Shown in pieces: positions 29,042-38,195 of a DNA stretch of 64,000 nt (the first letter of the stretch is position 1; every line of letters begins with the position of its first letter). The position numbers were made by a program, and so were the translations under genes. Under the pieces are notes generated by a model. The model saw only the letters and a list, made by a program, of their open reading frames with translations, ran no database searches and was not told the origin of the DNA. The stretch lies in contig NZ_JAEAGO010000003.1 of assembly GCF_016464625.1 (NCBI RefSeq), positions 558,001 to 622,000 of the forward strand, written 5' to 3'. Origin of the DNA: Penaeicola halotolerans (GTDB taxonomy: Bacteria > Bacteroidota > Bacteroidia > Cytophagales > Cyclobacteriaceae).

Positions 29042-29315
29042 AAATACTATCCAGAAAATTGCCCACTTATCTAGGTTAGAGTTTGATGCACAAGGCGAGC
29101 AGAAGATGATCGACAGCATGACTCAAATCCTCGACTGGGTGGAGAAATTAGATGAATTAGATACAGAAGGTATTGAGCCACTCACTACCATGAGTTCGGA
29201 AGTTAATGTCCTCAGAGCTGATGAAGTGAAGCCTCCACTACCACATGACAAAGGCCTCAAAAATGCTCCTCAAAAGGACTCAGACTATTTTAGAGTACCT
29301 AAAGTGCTAGAATAG
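29028..29315 (+). CDS. gatC: Aspartyl/glutamyl-tRNA amidotransferase subunit C
   Basis: A 95-residue subunit that stabilises GatAB, which converts Glu-tRNA(Gln) and Asp-tRNA(Asn). The pattern IAHLSRLEFDAQGEQKMIDSMTQILDWVEKLDELDTEGIEPL is that of GatC. I start at ATG 29028 because the family begins with M-x(3-5)-V/I-x-KIA; the alternative ATG 29016 adds four residues. gatA and gatB are not here, so the operon is split. It overlaps plsC. Confidence 0.9.
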   Translation: MKIDKNTIQKIAHLSRLEFDAQGEQKMIDSMTQILDWVEKLDELDTEGIEPLTTMSSEVNVLRADEVKPPLPHDKGLKNAPQKDSDYFRVPKVLE

Positions 29316-29316
29316 G

Positions 29317-32235
29317 ATGCAAGAAGGATTTGTTTTTTGGAAAAACTGGACTGCCTCTCTGCGATACTTAATAAGCGCCATTGGCAGCATTGTAGCGATA
29401 GGTATTATATTTTTTATCATTCATCAGCTTTTTCCCGAAAACTATCTCACCACAACTATACTTAGAGAATATGAAGCGCTACCTGTCATAGCTGATGTCT
29501 TTAGATATGGTGTACATCAGTTCGGTATTCAAGCAGACAGCTATTTGCTCCTTCAATATTTCAATGCCTCTCCACTTGACTACCCTACATGGGTATTAAG
29601 TATTTTTAGCTTAGGCATATTGACCTTCTTTGCTATCTCATTTGCAGGCAGTTCGCTCCTAAGCAAGTGGATTTTTTACCCAAGTGTGACGATTCTGATT
29701 CTGGGACTCAACTACCTCGGTATAGAGCAATTTACCCTTTTTGGTATATCGGGGAGTTTGCCTATTTTATTTGTAGTCTTGAGCTTCGTAGGGCCAGCGT
29801 ATTATTTTCATGCCATTGCTACAGCGACCAGTTTTGGAAAACGCTTATTAGTTTTTCTAGGCATTTCAGTCTTTTGGCTTGTCGTAGCACTTTTAGGAGA
29901 AGCATCAGCGATTGGCAGTTTATTAGCGCTAGAGAGTACTCCTATCTTGATGATTGCAGCTACTTTTTTTACAGCGATCATTGCCTATCAGCCGATCTTA
30001 GGAATTTTACTTTTAATTAGGAAGACAAATAGCTCAGGCACACTCAATGTCAATGTGCATTTGATCATCCTAAGCTTGATCTATTTAGGCAATCTAGTCT
30101 TCTTTTTTCTCAGACAAATAGGTGCTTTTGACTTAGGAATTTGGCTTGTAGAACCTGTTTATATTTTCTTCCTTTCTGCATTGATCGGCTTTTGGGGCAT
30201 ACAATATCGATTCATTCAGAGTGAGTTTACTATAGGCAATAGAATCGGGCTGAGTGTACTTTATTTGGCACTTATCCTAGCTAGTGTGCTTATCTGGTGT
30301 TTGGGGGTTTTTACCAAAAACGATCCTTTACTTGACTATCTGGAAAATGTGGTCTTGTACACCCACATTCCGTTTGGTACCTTCTTTTTGCTTTATCTGA
30401 TTGCCAATTTCGTAGAAGTACTTAAGCAAAATGCCCCAGTTGAAAGAGCTGTTTACAAGCCTTTTAAGTTAAAGTATTTCCACATGCGCATGGGTAGCTT
30501 GATCTTTACACTAGCTATCCTCCTCTTTGCTAATGCGCCTGTCGTCAATGAGTTCAAAGCAGGTACTTACAATATGATGGGTGACTATTTCCTATCAATA
30601 GGTAATAAAACATACGCCAAAGAATACTACCAAGCAGCTAAGCGTGTAGGCTATCAGAGCTTCAAAGCTAACTATACACTTGGACACCTCGCGATCAGTG
30701 ACAATAGCATCAGTCAAGCCAAAGAGTGGTTTGGAGATGCTGGGACCACAGGTCAGTTTCCTCATAGTTTTCTTGCACTAGCGGAGGTTCATCGATCGCT
30801 TGATCAGTACTTGGAAGCCTCTATGGTCATAGAAGAAGGGTTAAAGTACTTCCCTACGGATGTTCGCCTATTGAATAATAAGGCATTGCTTATGAGTCGA
30901 CTGGAGGAAAATCAAGCTGCTTTGCTCACTATCGATCAGGCTTATGCGAGAAAAACACAGTCTGAAGTCATAGCGGCTAACCTAATGGCGCTCTTAGCAA
31001 AGTCGCTGCCTGAGACAGCTGAATATCCTGATATCAATGACCTATATGACCCTAATCAGGCCAATCATGCCATCAATCTACTCGCATTGGACAATAAGTT
31101 TGGTAAGCTCAACCAACAGCCAATCCAAATACCGGTAGACAAATCCCTAGACTTTGGGAGCTTCAGCCTGATCAATAATTATGCACTAAACAAACTCTAT
31201 CAAGCGGATGAGTTTAGCCAGCTTAAGCTTGATAGTCTAGTAGCCAATGATGACAATATTCAGTTTAGAACTAATCTCAAATACCTCCAAGCACTTCATG
31301 GTAATGCGCAAGGAGACATCACTGGAGCTATCAAAAAAATCACAGAAATCTATCCTGACAAATCAGAAAGTCAAGCCTATTTCTTAGAGATACTAGGAGA
31401 CCTTTACCTCAAGCAAAATGAGTCTAAGTTAGCAGCGGACTATTACTTGAGAGCAGATAGCCTAGGCAAGCCAAAAGCAAACCTAAAAAAGGCTTTGGCT
31501 TATTTCAATGCGGGAAAAGTACTCCCTATCTATGACCAAATCGCAGCCCTCAATCGAGAAGGGCAACCTGTACCCAACTGGCTGAAAAACTATACGCTGG
31601 GTGAATCAGTAGCTTCTGATAGCCTAGTCTTTTATGATCAATATGCTGACTTTGCACAGAAAAATGGCTTAAGCGCATTTTTGACTTTCAATCAGCTCCA
31701 AAACGAAACACTAAGAGTGACACTTGTAGCTGATTGGCTATACTACAAGTGGGAAGACTTCGGGACAGAACAGCGACAACTCATGCTAGACTACCTAGCA
31801 CGTGTCACTCAAGGACAGCAAAACTCACTTTTAAAGATCATGTCGCTCAGACAGTCAGAGGAGAAGTCAGGTAATACAAAAGAGTCCTTACAGCAACTCC
31901 AACAGATAAAGCCTGTTAATCAACAAGAAAAATATTTGTACGCCTTCCTTGAGGCCGTGTGGGGGTATGAACTAGGAGACAAATCTAAGAGCTTAGCTAC
32001 ACTGGCTCAACTTAGCAGACAGCAACCCTTCATGGTGGATGAGACTATCCAAATATGCAATATTTTGGCTGAAAATGATGGCCTTGAATATACGGCCTAT
32101 GATGCACTACTAGATGGTACATTTATCAACAGTCAAAGTCCTAAACTCTTGATAGCCTACATTATGCTGGCAGAAAAGCTCAACTTGGGAAGCTATGCAG
32201 ACACTGCAAGGGAGAAGTTGAGGCAGCTGCAATAA
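29317..32235 (+). CDS. Large membrane and TPR-repeat protein of unknown function
   Basis: A 972-residue protein, starting 1 base after the gatC stop. The N-terminal half (about 15-410) has roughly 10-12 membrane helices. The C-terminal half is TPR-like: repeats such as FLALAEVHRSLDQYLEASMVIEEGLKYFPTD, LNNKALLMSRLEENQAALLTI and FLEILGDLYLKQNESKLAADYYLRA. No enzyme motif was recognised. This membrane/TPR arrangement recalls O-antigen-ligase-like and surface-protein chaperone architectures, but I cannot assign one. Confidence 0.6.
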   Translation: MQEGFVFWKNWTASLRYLISAIGSIVAIGIIFFIIHQLFPENYLTTTILREYEALPVIADVFRYGVHQFGIQADSYLLLQYFNASPLDYPTWVLSIFSLGILTFFAISFAGSSLLSKWIFYPSVTILILGLNYLGIEQFTLFGISGSLPILFVVLSFVGPAYYFHAIATATSFGKRLLVFLGISVFWLVVALLGEASAIGSLLALESTPILMIAATFFTAIIAYQPILGILLLIRKTNSSGTLNVNVHLIILSLIYLGNLVFFFLRQIGAFDLGIWLVEPVYIFFLSALIGFWGIQYRFIQSEFTIGNRIGLSVLYLALILASVLIWCLGVFTKNDPLLDYLENVVLYTHIPFGTFFLLYLIANFVEVLKQNAPVERAVYKPFKLKYFHMRMGSLIFTLAILLFANAPVVNEFKAGTYNMMGDYFLSIGNKTYAKEYYQAAKRVGYQSFKANYTLGHLAISDNSISQAKEWFGDAGTTGQFPHSFLALAEVHRSLDQYLEASMVIEEGLKYFPTDVRLLNNKALLMSRLEENQAALLTIDQAYARKTQSEVIAANLMALLAKSLPETAEYPDINDLYDPNQANHAINLLALDNKFGKLNQQPIQIPVDKSLDFGSFSLINNYALNKLYQADEFSQLKLDSLVANDDNIQFRTNLKYLQALHGNAQGDITGAIKKITEIYPDKSESQAYFLEILGDLYLKQNESKLAADYYLRADSLGKPKANLKKALAYFNAGKVLPIYDQIAALNREGQPVPNWLKNYTLGESVASDSLVFYDQYADFAQKNGLSAFLTFNQLQNETLRVTLVADWLYYKWEDFGTEQRQLMLDYLARVTQGQQNSLLKIMSLRQSEEKSGNTKESLQQLQQIKPVNQQEKYLYAFLEAVWGYELGDKSKSLATLAQLSRQQPFMVDETIQICNILAENDGLEYTAYDALLDGTFINSQSPKLLIAYIMLAEKLNLGSYADTAREKLRQLQ

Positions 32236-32378
32236 CTATCTGAGCAGCTTTGCGTAAATACCTTCAGTAAGCACTATCTTCCTTTTATATAATAGATATT
32301 TAGCTTACTTTTATACATCGATTTTTATCTTTTAATTTAATCAATCATTTCGCTTTTTAAGCTTTAAAAAACCACATT

Positions 32379-33101
32379 ATGAGTAAACTAGTAATAGAGA
32401 CCAATGACATCTCAAAGGTCTACAGAATGGGAAATGAGGAAGTACGTGCCCTCAAATCAGTGTCGATCAAAATCAACAGAGGGGAGTATGTAGCCTTCAT
32501 GGGGCCTTCTGGATCTGGTAAATCTACCTTGATGAATATCATAGGATGTTTAGACACCCCTAGTGGTGGTCGCTATATTTTGAATAGTAAAGATGTCAGC
32601 GACATGACTGAAAATGAGCTCGCTGAAATTAGAAATAGAGAAATTGGATTCGTCTTCCAGACATTTAACCTCCTTCCTAGAGCTACCTGCCTTGAAAATG
32701 TGGCACTACCACTCATCTATGCTGGCTATGGCAAAGAAGAGCGTGATGAAAAAGCGCGAGCAGCATTAGAAAGCGTAGGGCTCGGAGACAGAGTGGGGCA
32801 CAAACCAAATGAACTCTCAGGTGGTCAGAGACAAAGAGTAGCGATCGCTAGAGCCTTGGTCAACAATCCAAGTATTATCCTAGCCGATGAGCCAACAGGT
32901 AATCTAGATACTAAGACGTCCTATGATATCATGGGCCTTTTCCATGAGCTGCATCAGCAGGGCAACACCATCATCATGGTAACACACGAAGATGACATCG
33001 CTCACTATTCTCATAGAATCGTGAGACTAAGAGATGGACTAGTCGAGACAGATACTATCAATGAAAATCCGACAGTAGTCAATCCATTTCAAGCAGTATA
33101 A
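32379..33101 (+). CDS. ABC transporter ATP-binding protein (MacB/LolD type)
   Basis: A 240-residue ATPase. Walker [10 protein letters not shown] is at about 41-49, the Q-loop [11 protein letters not shown] near 85, the signature [15 protein letters not shown] at about 145, Walker [13 protein letters not shown] near 166, and the H-loop MVTHEDD near 201. The pattern matches MacB/LolD/FtsE-type ATPases, which pair with lipoprotein- or FtsX-like permeases. No permease lies next to it, so the partner is elsewhere. Confidence 0.9.
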   Translation: MSKLVIETNDISKVYRMGNEEVRALKSVSIKINRGEYVAFMGPSGSGKSTLMNIIGCLDTPSGGRYILNSKDVSDMTENELAEIRNREIGFVFQTFNLLPRATCLENVALPLIYAGYGKEERDEKARAALESVGLGDRVGHKPNELSGGQRQRVAIARALVNNPSIILADEPTGNLDTKTSYDIMGLFHELHQQGNTIIMVTHEDDIAHYSHRIVRLRDGLVETDTINENPTVVNPFQAV

Positions 33102-33108
33102 ACAACCA

Positions 33109-33133
33109 CAACTCTGGCATCATGTCAGAGTTG
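33109..33133 (+). terminator. Terminator of the ABC ATPase gene
   Basis: A CAACTCTG/CAGAGTTG stem (8 bp) with a 9-base loop is followed by TTTCTTT. It lies 8 bases after the stop codon. Confidence 0.7.
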
Positions 33134-33290
33134 TTTCTTTATAATTGTTTTCGCTATTTTTATCAAATCATCAGCTCGTGCTGAGACTTTTCCATCGCTC
33201 AGTTTTTGAAATTAAATTTTTCTTTTTTAATTTTAAGGGTTGTTTAGGAGAATTTTATTCTTTTAAACATAAGATTTGATTTAGTAAATT

Positions 33291-33845
33291 ATGAAGATAT
33301 ATACCAAAACTGGTGATGCAGGCACTACTTCCCTACTGGGAGGCACTCGAGTTTTGAAGTCACACGAAAGAATAGACGCCTACGGCACGATTGACGAGCT
33401 CAATGCCTTCGTAGGTTTGCTCAAAGATCAAAAAGTCAATGCAGAAAGAGCTGACTTTCTAAAGCAAATACAAGATAGACTCTTCACGATAGGATCTGCA
33501 CTAGCAGCTGATCCTGATAAGGCCAATATCAAACATCCTGATATCACAGAAGCTGACATCCAACTCTTGGAAGCTGCGATGGATGAGATGGAAGTTGGCC
33601 TGCCAGCTTTGAAAAACTTCATACTGCCAGGTGGTCATGAAAGTGTGTCTTTTGCACACTTAGCGAGAACGGTATGCCGTAGAGCAGAACGCAATGTGAT
33701 CAAACTCGCGCAAAATGAATTTGTGAGTGAGGTCATTGGTAAGTATTTGAATAGATTATCGGATTACTTCTTTATCCTAGGCCGCAAGATGGCGCTAGAA
33801 CTAGGAGTAGATGAAGTCATCTGGAACAGTAGAAACAAATCGTAA
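33291..33845 (+). CDS. Cob(I)yrinic acid a,c-diamide adenosyltransferase (PduO type)
   Basis: A 184-residue trimeric PduO-type ATP:cobalamin adenosyltransferase, which makes adenosylcobalamin. N-terminal IYTKTGDAGTTSLLGG (about 2-17) is the ATP-binding loop. FILPGGHESVSFAHLARTVCRRAERNVI and the C-terminal NRLSDYFFILGR are family-diagnostic. It would supply the cofactor to methylmalonyl-CoA mutase, whose MeaB chaperone gene lies at 60.3 kb. It is followed 9 bases later by the aminotransferase gene. Confidence 0.93.
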   Translation: MKIYTKTGDAGTTSLLGGTRVLKSHERIDAYGTIDELNAFVGLLKDQKVNAERADFLKQIQDRLFTIGSALAADPDKANIKHPDITEADIQLLEAAMDEMEVGLPALKNFILPGGHESVSFAHLARTVCRRAERNVIKLAQNEFVSEVIGKYLNRLSDYFFILGRKMALELGVDEVIWNSRNKS

Positions 33846-33854
33846 AATAAACCC

Positions 33855-34922
33855 ATGTTTGATATCTCTAATATCTCCATTGAAAAGATAAGTGAGTCAA
33901 AAATCACTCAAACTGATTTTGATAACCTTACTTTTGGTCGTGTATTTTCTGACCACATGTTTGTAGCTGACTACAAAGATGGCGAATGGACCTCTCCTAG
34001 GATAGTACCTTATCAAAAACTAGCCATCAGTCCTGCAAATGCTACACTGCATTATGCACAGTCGATATTTGAAGGACTCAAAGCTTACAAAGACCAAAAT
34101 GGTAACGCCTTGATCTTTCGTCCTGAAGCCAACTGGGCAAGGATGAATGAATCAGCTAAAAGAATGTGTATGCCAGAAATCCCAGAAGAAATCTTCATGC
34201 ATGGACTAGAGGAATTGATCAAACTGGATAAAAACTGGATTCCAAATCAACCTGGCTATTCGCTCTATATCAGACCTTTCATGTTTGCTACGGATGAATA
34301 TGTAGGTATACGACCTTCGGACACCTACAAGTTCATCATTTTTACTTGCCCTGTGAGTAAATATTATGCAAAACCTGTAAGAGTCAAAGTGGAAACCAAA
34401 TTCACGAGAGCATTTGCGGGAGGTACTGGCTATGCCAAAGCTGCTGGAAACTATGGTGCGGCACTTTATCCTGCTAGACAAGCGCAAAACATGGGGTATG
34501 ATCAACTCATTTGGACAGATGGACTTTCTCACAGCAAGATCGAAGAATCTGGCACGATGAACGTCATGTTTATCATCAATGACACCCTCATCACCGCTCC
34601 AACTGACACAGGCACTATCCTCAAAGGAATCACTAGAGATAGCGTGCTCACACTGGCAAGAGATAAAGGGTTGAAAGTAGAAGAAAGATCTCTCACAGTA
34701 GAAGAACTTTATCAAGCACTAGAGAATGGTACGCTCAAAGAAGCGTTTGGAACAGGTACAGCTGCGACTATCGCCAATATCGAATTGATCAATCTAAGAG
34801 ATAAGGACTACACACTTCCGACTCCTACGGATAGCTACTTCTCTAAGCAAGTCTATAAAACACTCGATCAAATCAAAACAGGGCAAATCCCCGATAAATT
34901 TGATTGGATCAAAACTATCTAA
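33855..34922 (+). CDS. ilvE: Branched-chain amino acid aminotransferase
   Basis: A 355-residue PLP enzyme of the fold-type IV, BCAT-II (mammalian/actinobacterial) subtype. HYAQSIFEGLKAYK (about 63-76) and RPEANWARMN are substrate-binding blocks. The catalytic Lys is in GYAKAAGNYGAALYP (about 198), and the C-terminal GTAATIANIELI block binds the phosphate. It makes Leu, Ile and Val from their 2-oxo acids. It probably shares a transcript with the adenosyltransferase gene upstream. Confidence 0.93.
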   Translation: MFDISNISIEKISESKITQTDFDNLTFGRVFSDHMFVADYKDGEWTSPRIVPYQKLAISPANATLHYAQSIFEGLKAYKDQNGNALIFRPEANWARMNESAKRMCMPEIPEEIFMHGLEELIKLDKNWIPNQPGYSLYIRPFMFATDEYVGIRPSDTYKFIIFTCPVSKYYAKPVRVKVETKFTRAFAGGTGYAKAAGNYGAALYPARQAQNMGYDQLIWTDGLSHSKIEESGTMNVMFIINDTLITAPTDTGTILKGITRDSVLTLARDKGLKVEERSLTVEELYQALENGTLKEAFGTGTAATIANIELINLRDKDYTLPTPTDSYFSKQVYKTLDQIKTGQIPDKFDWIKTI

Positions 34923-34925
34923 TCG

Positions 34926-34944
34926 AAACTCCCTTCGGGGAGTT
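34926..34944 (+). terminator. Terminator of ilvE
   Basis: A perfect aaactccc/ggggagttt-type hairpin with a UUCG-like loop is followed by seven T, directly after the ilvE stop. Confidence 0.85.
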
Positions 34945-35028
34945 TTTTTATCCCTAAACCTGAAGAGACTAATCATTTATTCACTTTTTGCATGAAATAT
35001 TAGTATTTTAGGGTCGTTTCTAGTTTAT

Positions 35029-35535
35029 ATGAAAAAGACATCCGCTGCACTTTTAGCATTTCTCCTTATTTTTTTAGTGGCTTTTGCAAGTCACGGTCAA
35101 AGCTTCAAGTATCTTCAATTCCGCAAAGGAGTCAAAGACAAAAATGTCTTCAGATACTATATAGGTCAGTCTATCACTTATCAGCAAAAAGGCCTAGACT
35201 ACTTTATGACGGATGTTATTGTGGATCTCAAGCCTGATCTGATAGTTTTGAGGGAAAATATCATCTCACCTGATCAGATAGAAATCGTAGATATCAGAAG
35301 CAAAGACACGCGTAACTACACCTTGCGAAATCTCACAACAGTACTGGGTGCAGCAGGCCTAGGATACATCGCCTTAGATATGCTCAATAATGACTTTGAT
35401 GTCGATCGAAATGCCCTGATCATCTCAGGATCGCTACTTGGTAGTGCCTACATTATGAGTAAACTCCGCTACAAATATTTCCGCACAGATCATCCTAGAG
35501 CTAGGGTCAACATTCTCATTTTTGGTGAGGATTAA
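35029..35535 (+). CDS. Hypothetical secreted protein
   Basis: A 168-residue protein with a clear signal peptide (about 1-23, ending SHGQ). Residues about 30-100 are mixed beta structure (VDLKPDLIVLRENIISPDQIEIVDIR), and about 108-128 and 130-145 are hydrophobic. No family recognised. It stands alone between the ilvE terminator and prfB. Confidence 0.5.
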   Translation: MKKTSAALLAFLLIFLVAFASHGQSFKYLQFRKGVKDKNVFRYYIGQSITYQQKGLDYFMTDVIVDLKPDLIVLRENIISPDQIEIVDIRSKDTRNYTLRNLTTVLGAAGLGYIALDMLNNDFDVDRNALIISGSLLGSAYIMSKLRYKYFRTDHPRARVNILIFGED

Positions 35536-35593
35536 ATTCGGAAATCACTGAAAATAACGCGACATTTGCGTTTCAAAACAATTAGACAGAATC

Positions 35594-36689
35594 ATGACTA
35601 GCGAACAGCTAAAGGATTTGAAGGCGCGTATCACGGCCTTGAGGAGGTATCTTTGACTACGACAAGAAGAAAGTCGAAATAGCAGACGAAGAAGCTATCA
35701 CCACACAGGCGGACTTTTGGAATGACTCCAAAGAAGCCGAAAAAATACTCAAACAAATACAAACCAAGAAAGTCTGGACCGATGCCTATGAGGACATCGA
35801 GACCAAGACTCAGGACTTAGAAGTACTCTACGAATTTTACGAAGCAGATGAGGTAGAGATGGAGGAAGTGGACAAGCAGTACCAAGCTGCGATCACTGCA
35901 CTAGAAGATCTCGAACTCAAAAAGATGCTCAGCACAGAAGAGGATCAGCTCAATGCTATGCTGGAAATCAACCCTGGAGCAGGAGGTACAGAAAGTAACG
36001 ACTGGGCCTCTATCCTGATGAGAATGTACATCATGTGGGGTGAAAAAAACGGCTACAAAGTTCGTGAAGTAGATCTTCTAGAAGGCGAGGTAGCAGGTAT
36101 CAAATCCTGTACGCTAGAGTTTGAAGGACCTATGGCTTATGGTTTTTTGAAAGCTGAAATTGGCGTACACCGATTGGTCCGAATCTCTCCATTTGACAGT
36201 GGTGGGAGAAGACACACGAGCTTTGCCTCAGTCTATGTGTATCCTGTGGTAGATGATACGATCAATATAGAAATCAGCCCTGCAGACATCGAGTTTCATA
36301 CCTCTCGCTCTGGTGGTGCTGGTGGACAAAACGTCAACAAAGTAGAAACCAAAGTACAGCTAACGCATAAGCCAACAGGAATTGTAGTGGTCTGCCAGAT
36401 AGAACGCTCTCAGTTGGCCAATAAGGAAAAAGCCATGCAGATGCTTAAATCTAGACTCTACCAACTAGAGATGGAAAAGCGTAATGCAGAGCGTGCCAAG
36501 GTAGAAAGCGGCAAGATGAAGATAGACTTCGGGTCTCAGATCAGAAACTATGTCTTACATCCATACAAGCTCATCAAAGATGCGCGTACAGGACATGAAA
36601 CCTCAGATGTACAGCATGTACTTGATGGTGGCGGACTCAATGAGTTTATCAAAGCCTACCTCATGCAAGATGAAGAAACAGAAGACTAA
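35594..36689 (+). CDS. prfB: Peptide chain release factor 2 (RF2), with programmed +1 frameshift
   Basis: RF2 reads UGA and UAA stop codons. The ATG at 35594 opens a 20-codon frame that ends at an in-frame TGA (35654-35656) after AGG AGG TAT CTT. An internal AGGAGG ribosome-site sequence precedes CTT TGA C, exactly the E. coli RF2 recoding signal, so the ribosome slips +1 and continues GAC... from 35655 to 36689. The joined protein is 364 residues, the normal RF2 length. The SPF codon-recognition tripeptide (ISPFDSGG) and the GGQ catalytic motif ([14 protein letters not shown]) are present. RF2 autoregulates itself this way. Confidence 0.95.
35642..35657 (+). promoter_or_regulatory. prfB: prfB programmed +1 frameshift signal
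   Basis: An AGGAGG element (35642-35647), three bases, then CTT (35651-35653), TGA (35654-35656) and a C. This is the conserved RF2 slippery site with its internal Shine-Dalgarno-like stimulator. Confidence 0.93.
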
Positions 36690-36728
36690 AATCAGTAAGG
36701 GAGTATCAAAACTCCCTTTTTTCATTCG

Positions 36729-37913
36729 ATGACCAAAAAACAATCGATTTACACACTTGACTTCATGTTGCTCTGCTTGGGCTCCTTTTTTTTCTTTGCT
36801 AGCTTCAACATGATCATCCCTGAACTGCCAAACTATCTGACCAAGCTTGGTGGGGAAGATTATAAAGGACTCATCATTGCACTTTTCACTTTGACAGCAG
36901 GACTGAGTAGGCCTTTTAGTGGTAAGCTAGCGGATAAGGTGGGACGTGTACCAGTAATGATCTTTGGGGCTTTGGTATGTCTAGTGATGAGTTTGATCTA
37001 CCCGATCATCACGACTGTAGCAGGCTTTTTACTACTTCGGTTTTTTCATGGCTTTTCTACTGGCTTCACCCCAACAGGTATCTCTGCCTATGTAGCAGAC
37101 ATCATCCCACTCTCTCGCAGAGGAGAAGCAATGGGCATACAGAGTCTCTTTGGCAGTTTAGGCATGGCTTCAGGCCCTGCACTTGGTGGCTATATTGCTA
37201 GTATTTGGGGACTTTATCCGATGTTTTATACATCATCTTTGATTGCTTTTTTAGCGATGGGTATCCTTTGGAAGCTTAAAGAGACATTGGAAGAAAGAAC
37301 GTCCTTTTCTTGGCAACACCTCCACATCAAAAAAGATGAAATCCTGGAACCAAGAGTACTAGCCCCCTCTTTTATTCTACTGTTGACAGTATTTTCATTT
37401 GGTATTGTCCTGACGATCATCCCTGACTACAGTACCTTCTTGGGAATTCAAAATAAAGGTTTATTCTTTAGTGTTTTCACCATTTCTTCACTGGCTATTC
37501 GCATCATTGCAGGTAAGACTTCTGATAAATATGGCAGGATTCAGGTACTGAGAGTAAGCACTTTTTGTCTATCGATAGCTATGATCCTCATAGGCATTGC
37601 CTCCGATAAATTTAGCTTTCTCTTAGCGGCTGTACTCTTTGGTGTGGCTGTCGGTATGAACAGCCCTACGATCACAGCGTGGACGATCGATCTAAGTCAT
37701 GATCAGAGAAGAGGTAGAGCTCTAGCCACTATGTATATCGCACTAGAGGCAGGAATAGGTCTCGGGGCTATTTTCGCTGGCTGGATTTATGCCAATCAAT
37801 CTGAAAACTTCAAGCACACTTTTTGGCTGGGTGCCATCATCTCCTTTATCGCCTTTCTTTACATGGTTTTAATCGCAAAGAACAAAAAACAGACCACAAA
37901 AGTCAATTCTTAG
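36729..37913 (+). CDS. MFS transporter
   Basis: A 394-residue major-facilitator protein with 12 helices. Motif A of the MFS superfamily appears as GKLADKVGRVPVMI (about 67-80) between helices 2 and 3, and GKTSDKYGRIQVL near 252 is its second-half counterpart. It resembles the AraJ/arabinose-efflux or drug-export branch; the substrate is unknown. It begins 40 bases after prfB. Confidence 0.85.
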   Translation: MTKKQSIYTLDFMLLCLGSFFFFASFNMIIPELPNYLTKLGGEDYKGLIIALFTLTAGLSRPFSGKLADKVGRVPVMIFGALVCLVMSLIYPIITTVAGFLLLRFFHGFSTGFTPTGISAYVADIIPLSRRGEAMGIQSLFGSLGMASGPALGGYIASIWGLYPMFYTSSLIAFLAMGILWKLKETLEERTSFSWQHLHIKKDEILEPRVLAPSFILLLTVFSFGIVLTIIPDYSTFLGIQNKGLFFSVFTISSLAIRIIAGKTSDKYGRIQVLRVSTFCLSIAMILIGIASDKFSFLLAAVLFGVAVGMNSPTITAWTIDLSHDQRRGRALATMYIALEAGIGLGAIFAGWIYANQSENFKHTFWLGAIISFIAFLYMVLIAKNKKQTTKVNS

Positions 37914-37956
37914 AATATTACAAGTTAAAGACCAACTCTTTAACTAATTTTTATTA

Positions 37957-37978
37957 TACAATAAATTAATTTATTGTA
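37957..37978. repeat. 22-base perfect palindrome in a 282-base intergenic region
   Basis: The sequence starting TACAATAAATT equals its own reverse complement over 22 bases (all A/T except one C and one G), 44 bases after the MFS stop. The rest of the gap (37914-38195) is AT-rich and shows no ORF, terminator or clear promoter. It may be an operator or chance AT symmetry. Confidence 0.5.
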
Positions 37979-38195
37979 ATTTATTAAACCAAAAGCGATA
38001 ATCAAACTATTCAAAAATACTTGGTTTCATAAGGATTTGAAATACTTCCATCAAAAATCTAGTAAATCTACTTAAAAGCTTAGTTGAAATAAATGAGATT
38101 TTTTTTAAGAAAGGTCGAAAAATCACCATTTTGTGGTATTTTATCGATAAAGTTCAATCCGTAAATTGCAGAGCATTTACACCTAAATAAACTCT

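Noticed and set aside
34206-34715. A 169-residue frame antisense to ilvE
   Set aside because: It lies wholly inside ilvE on the opposite strand, has no recognised domain or ribosome site, and the ilvE frame is clearly coding.
35859-36689. prfB read as a 276-residue gene starting at an internal ATG
   Set aside because: It lacks the N-terminal domain of RF2; the upstream frame plus programmed frameshift gives the correct 364 residues.
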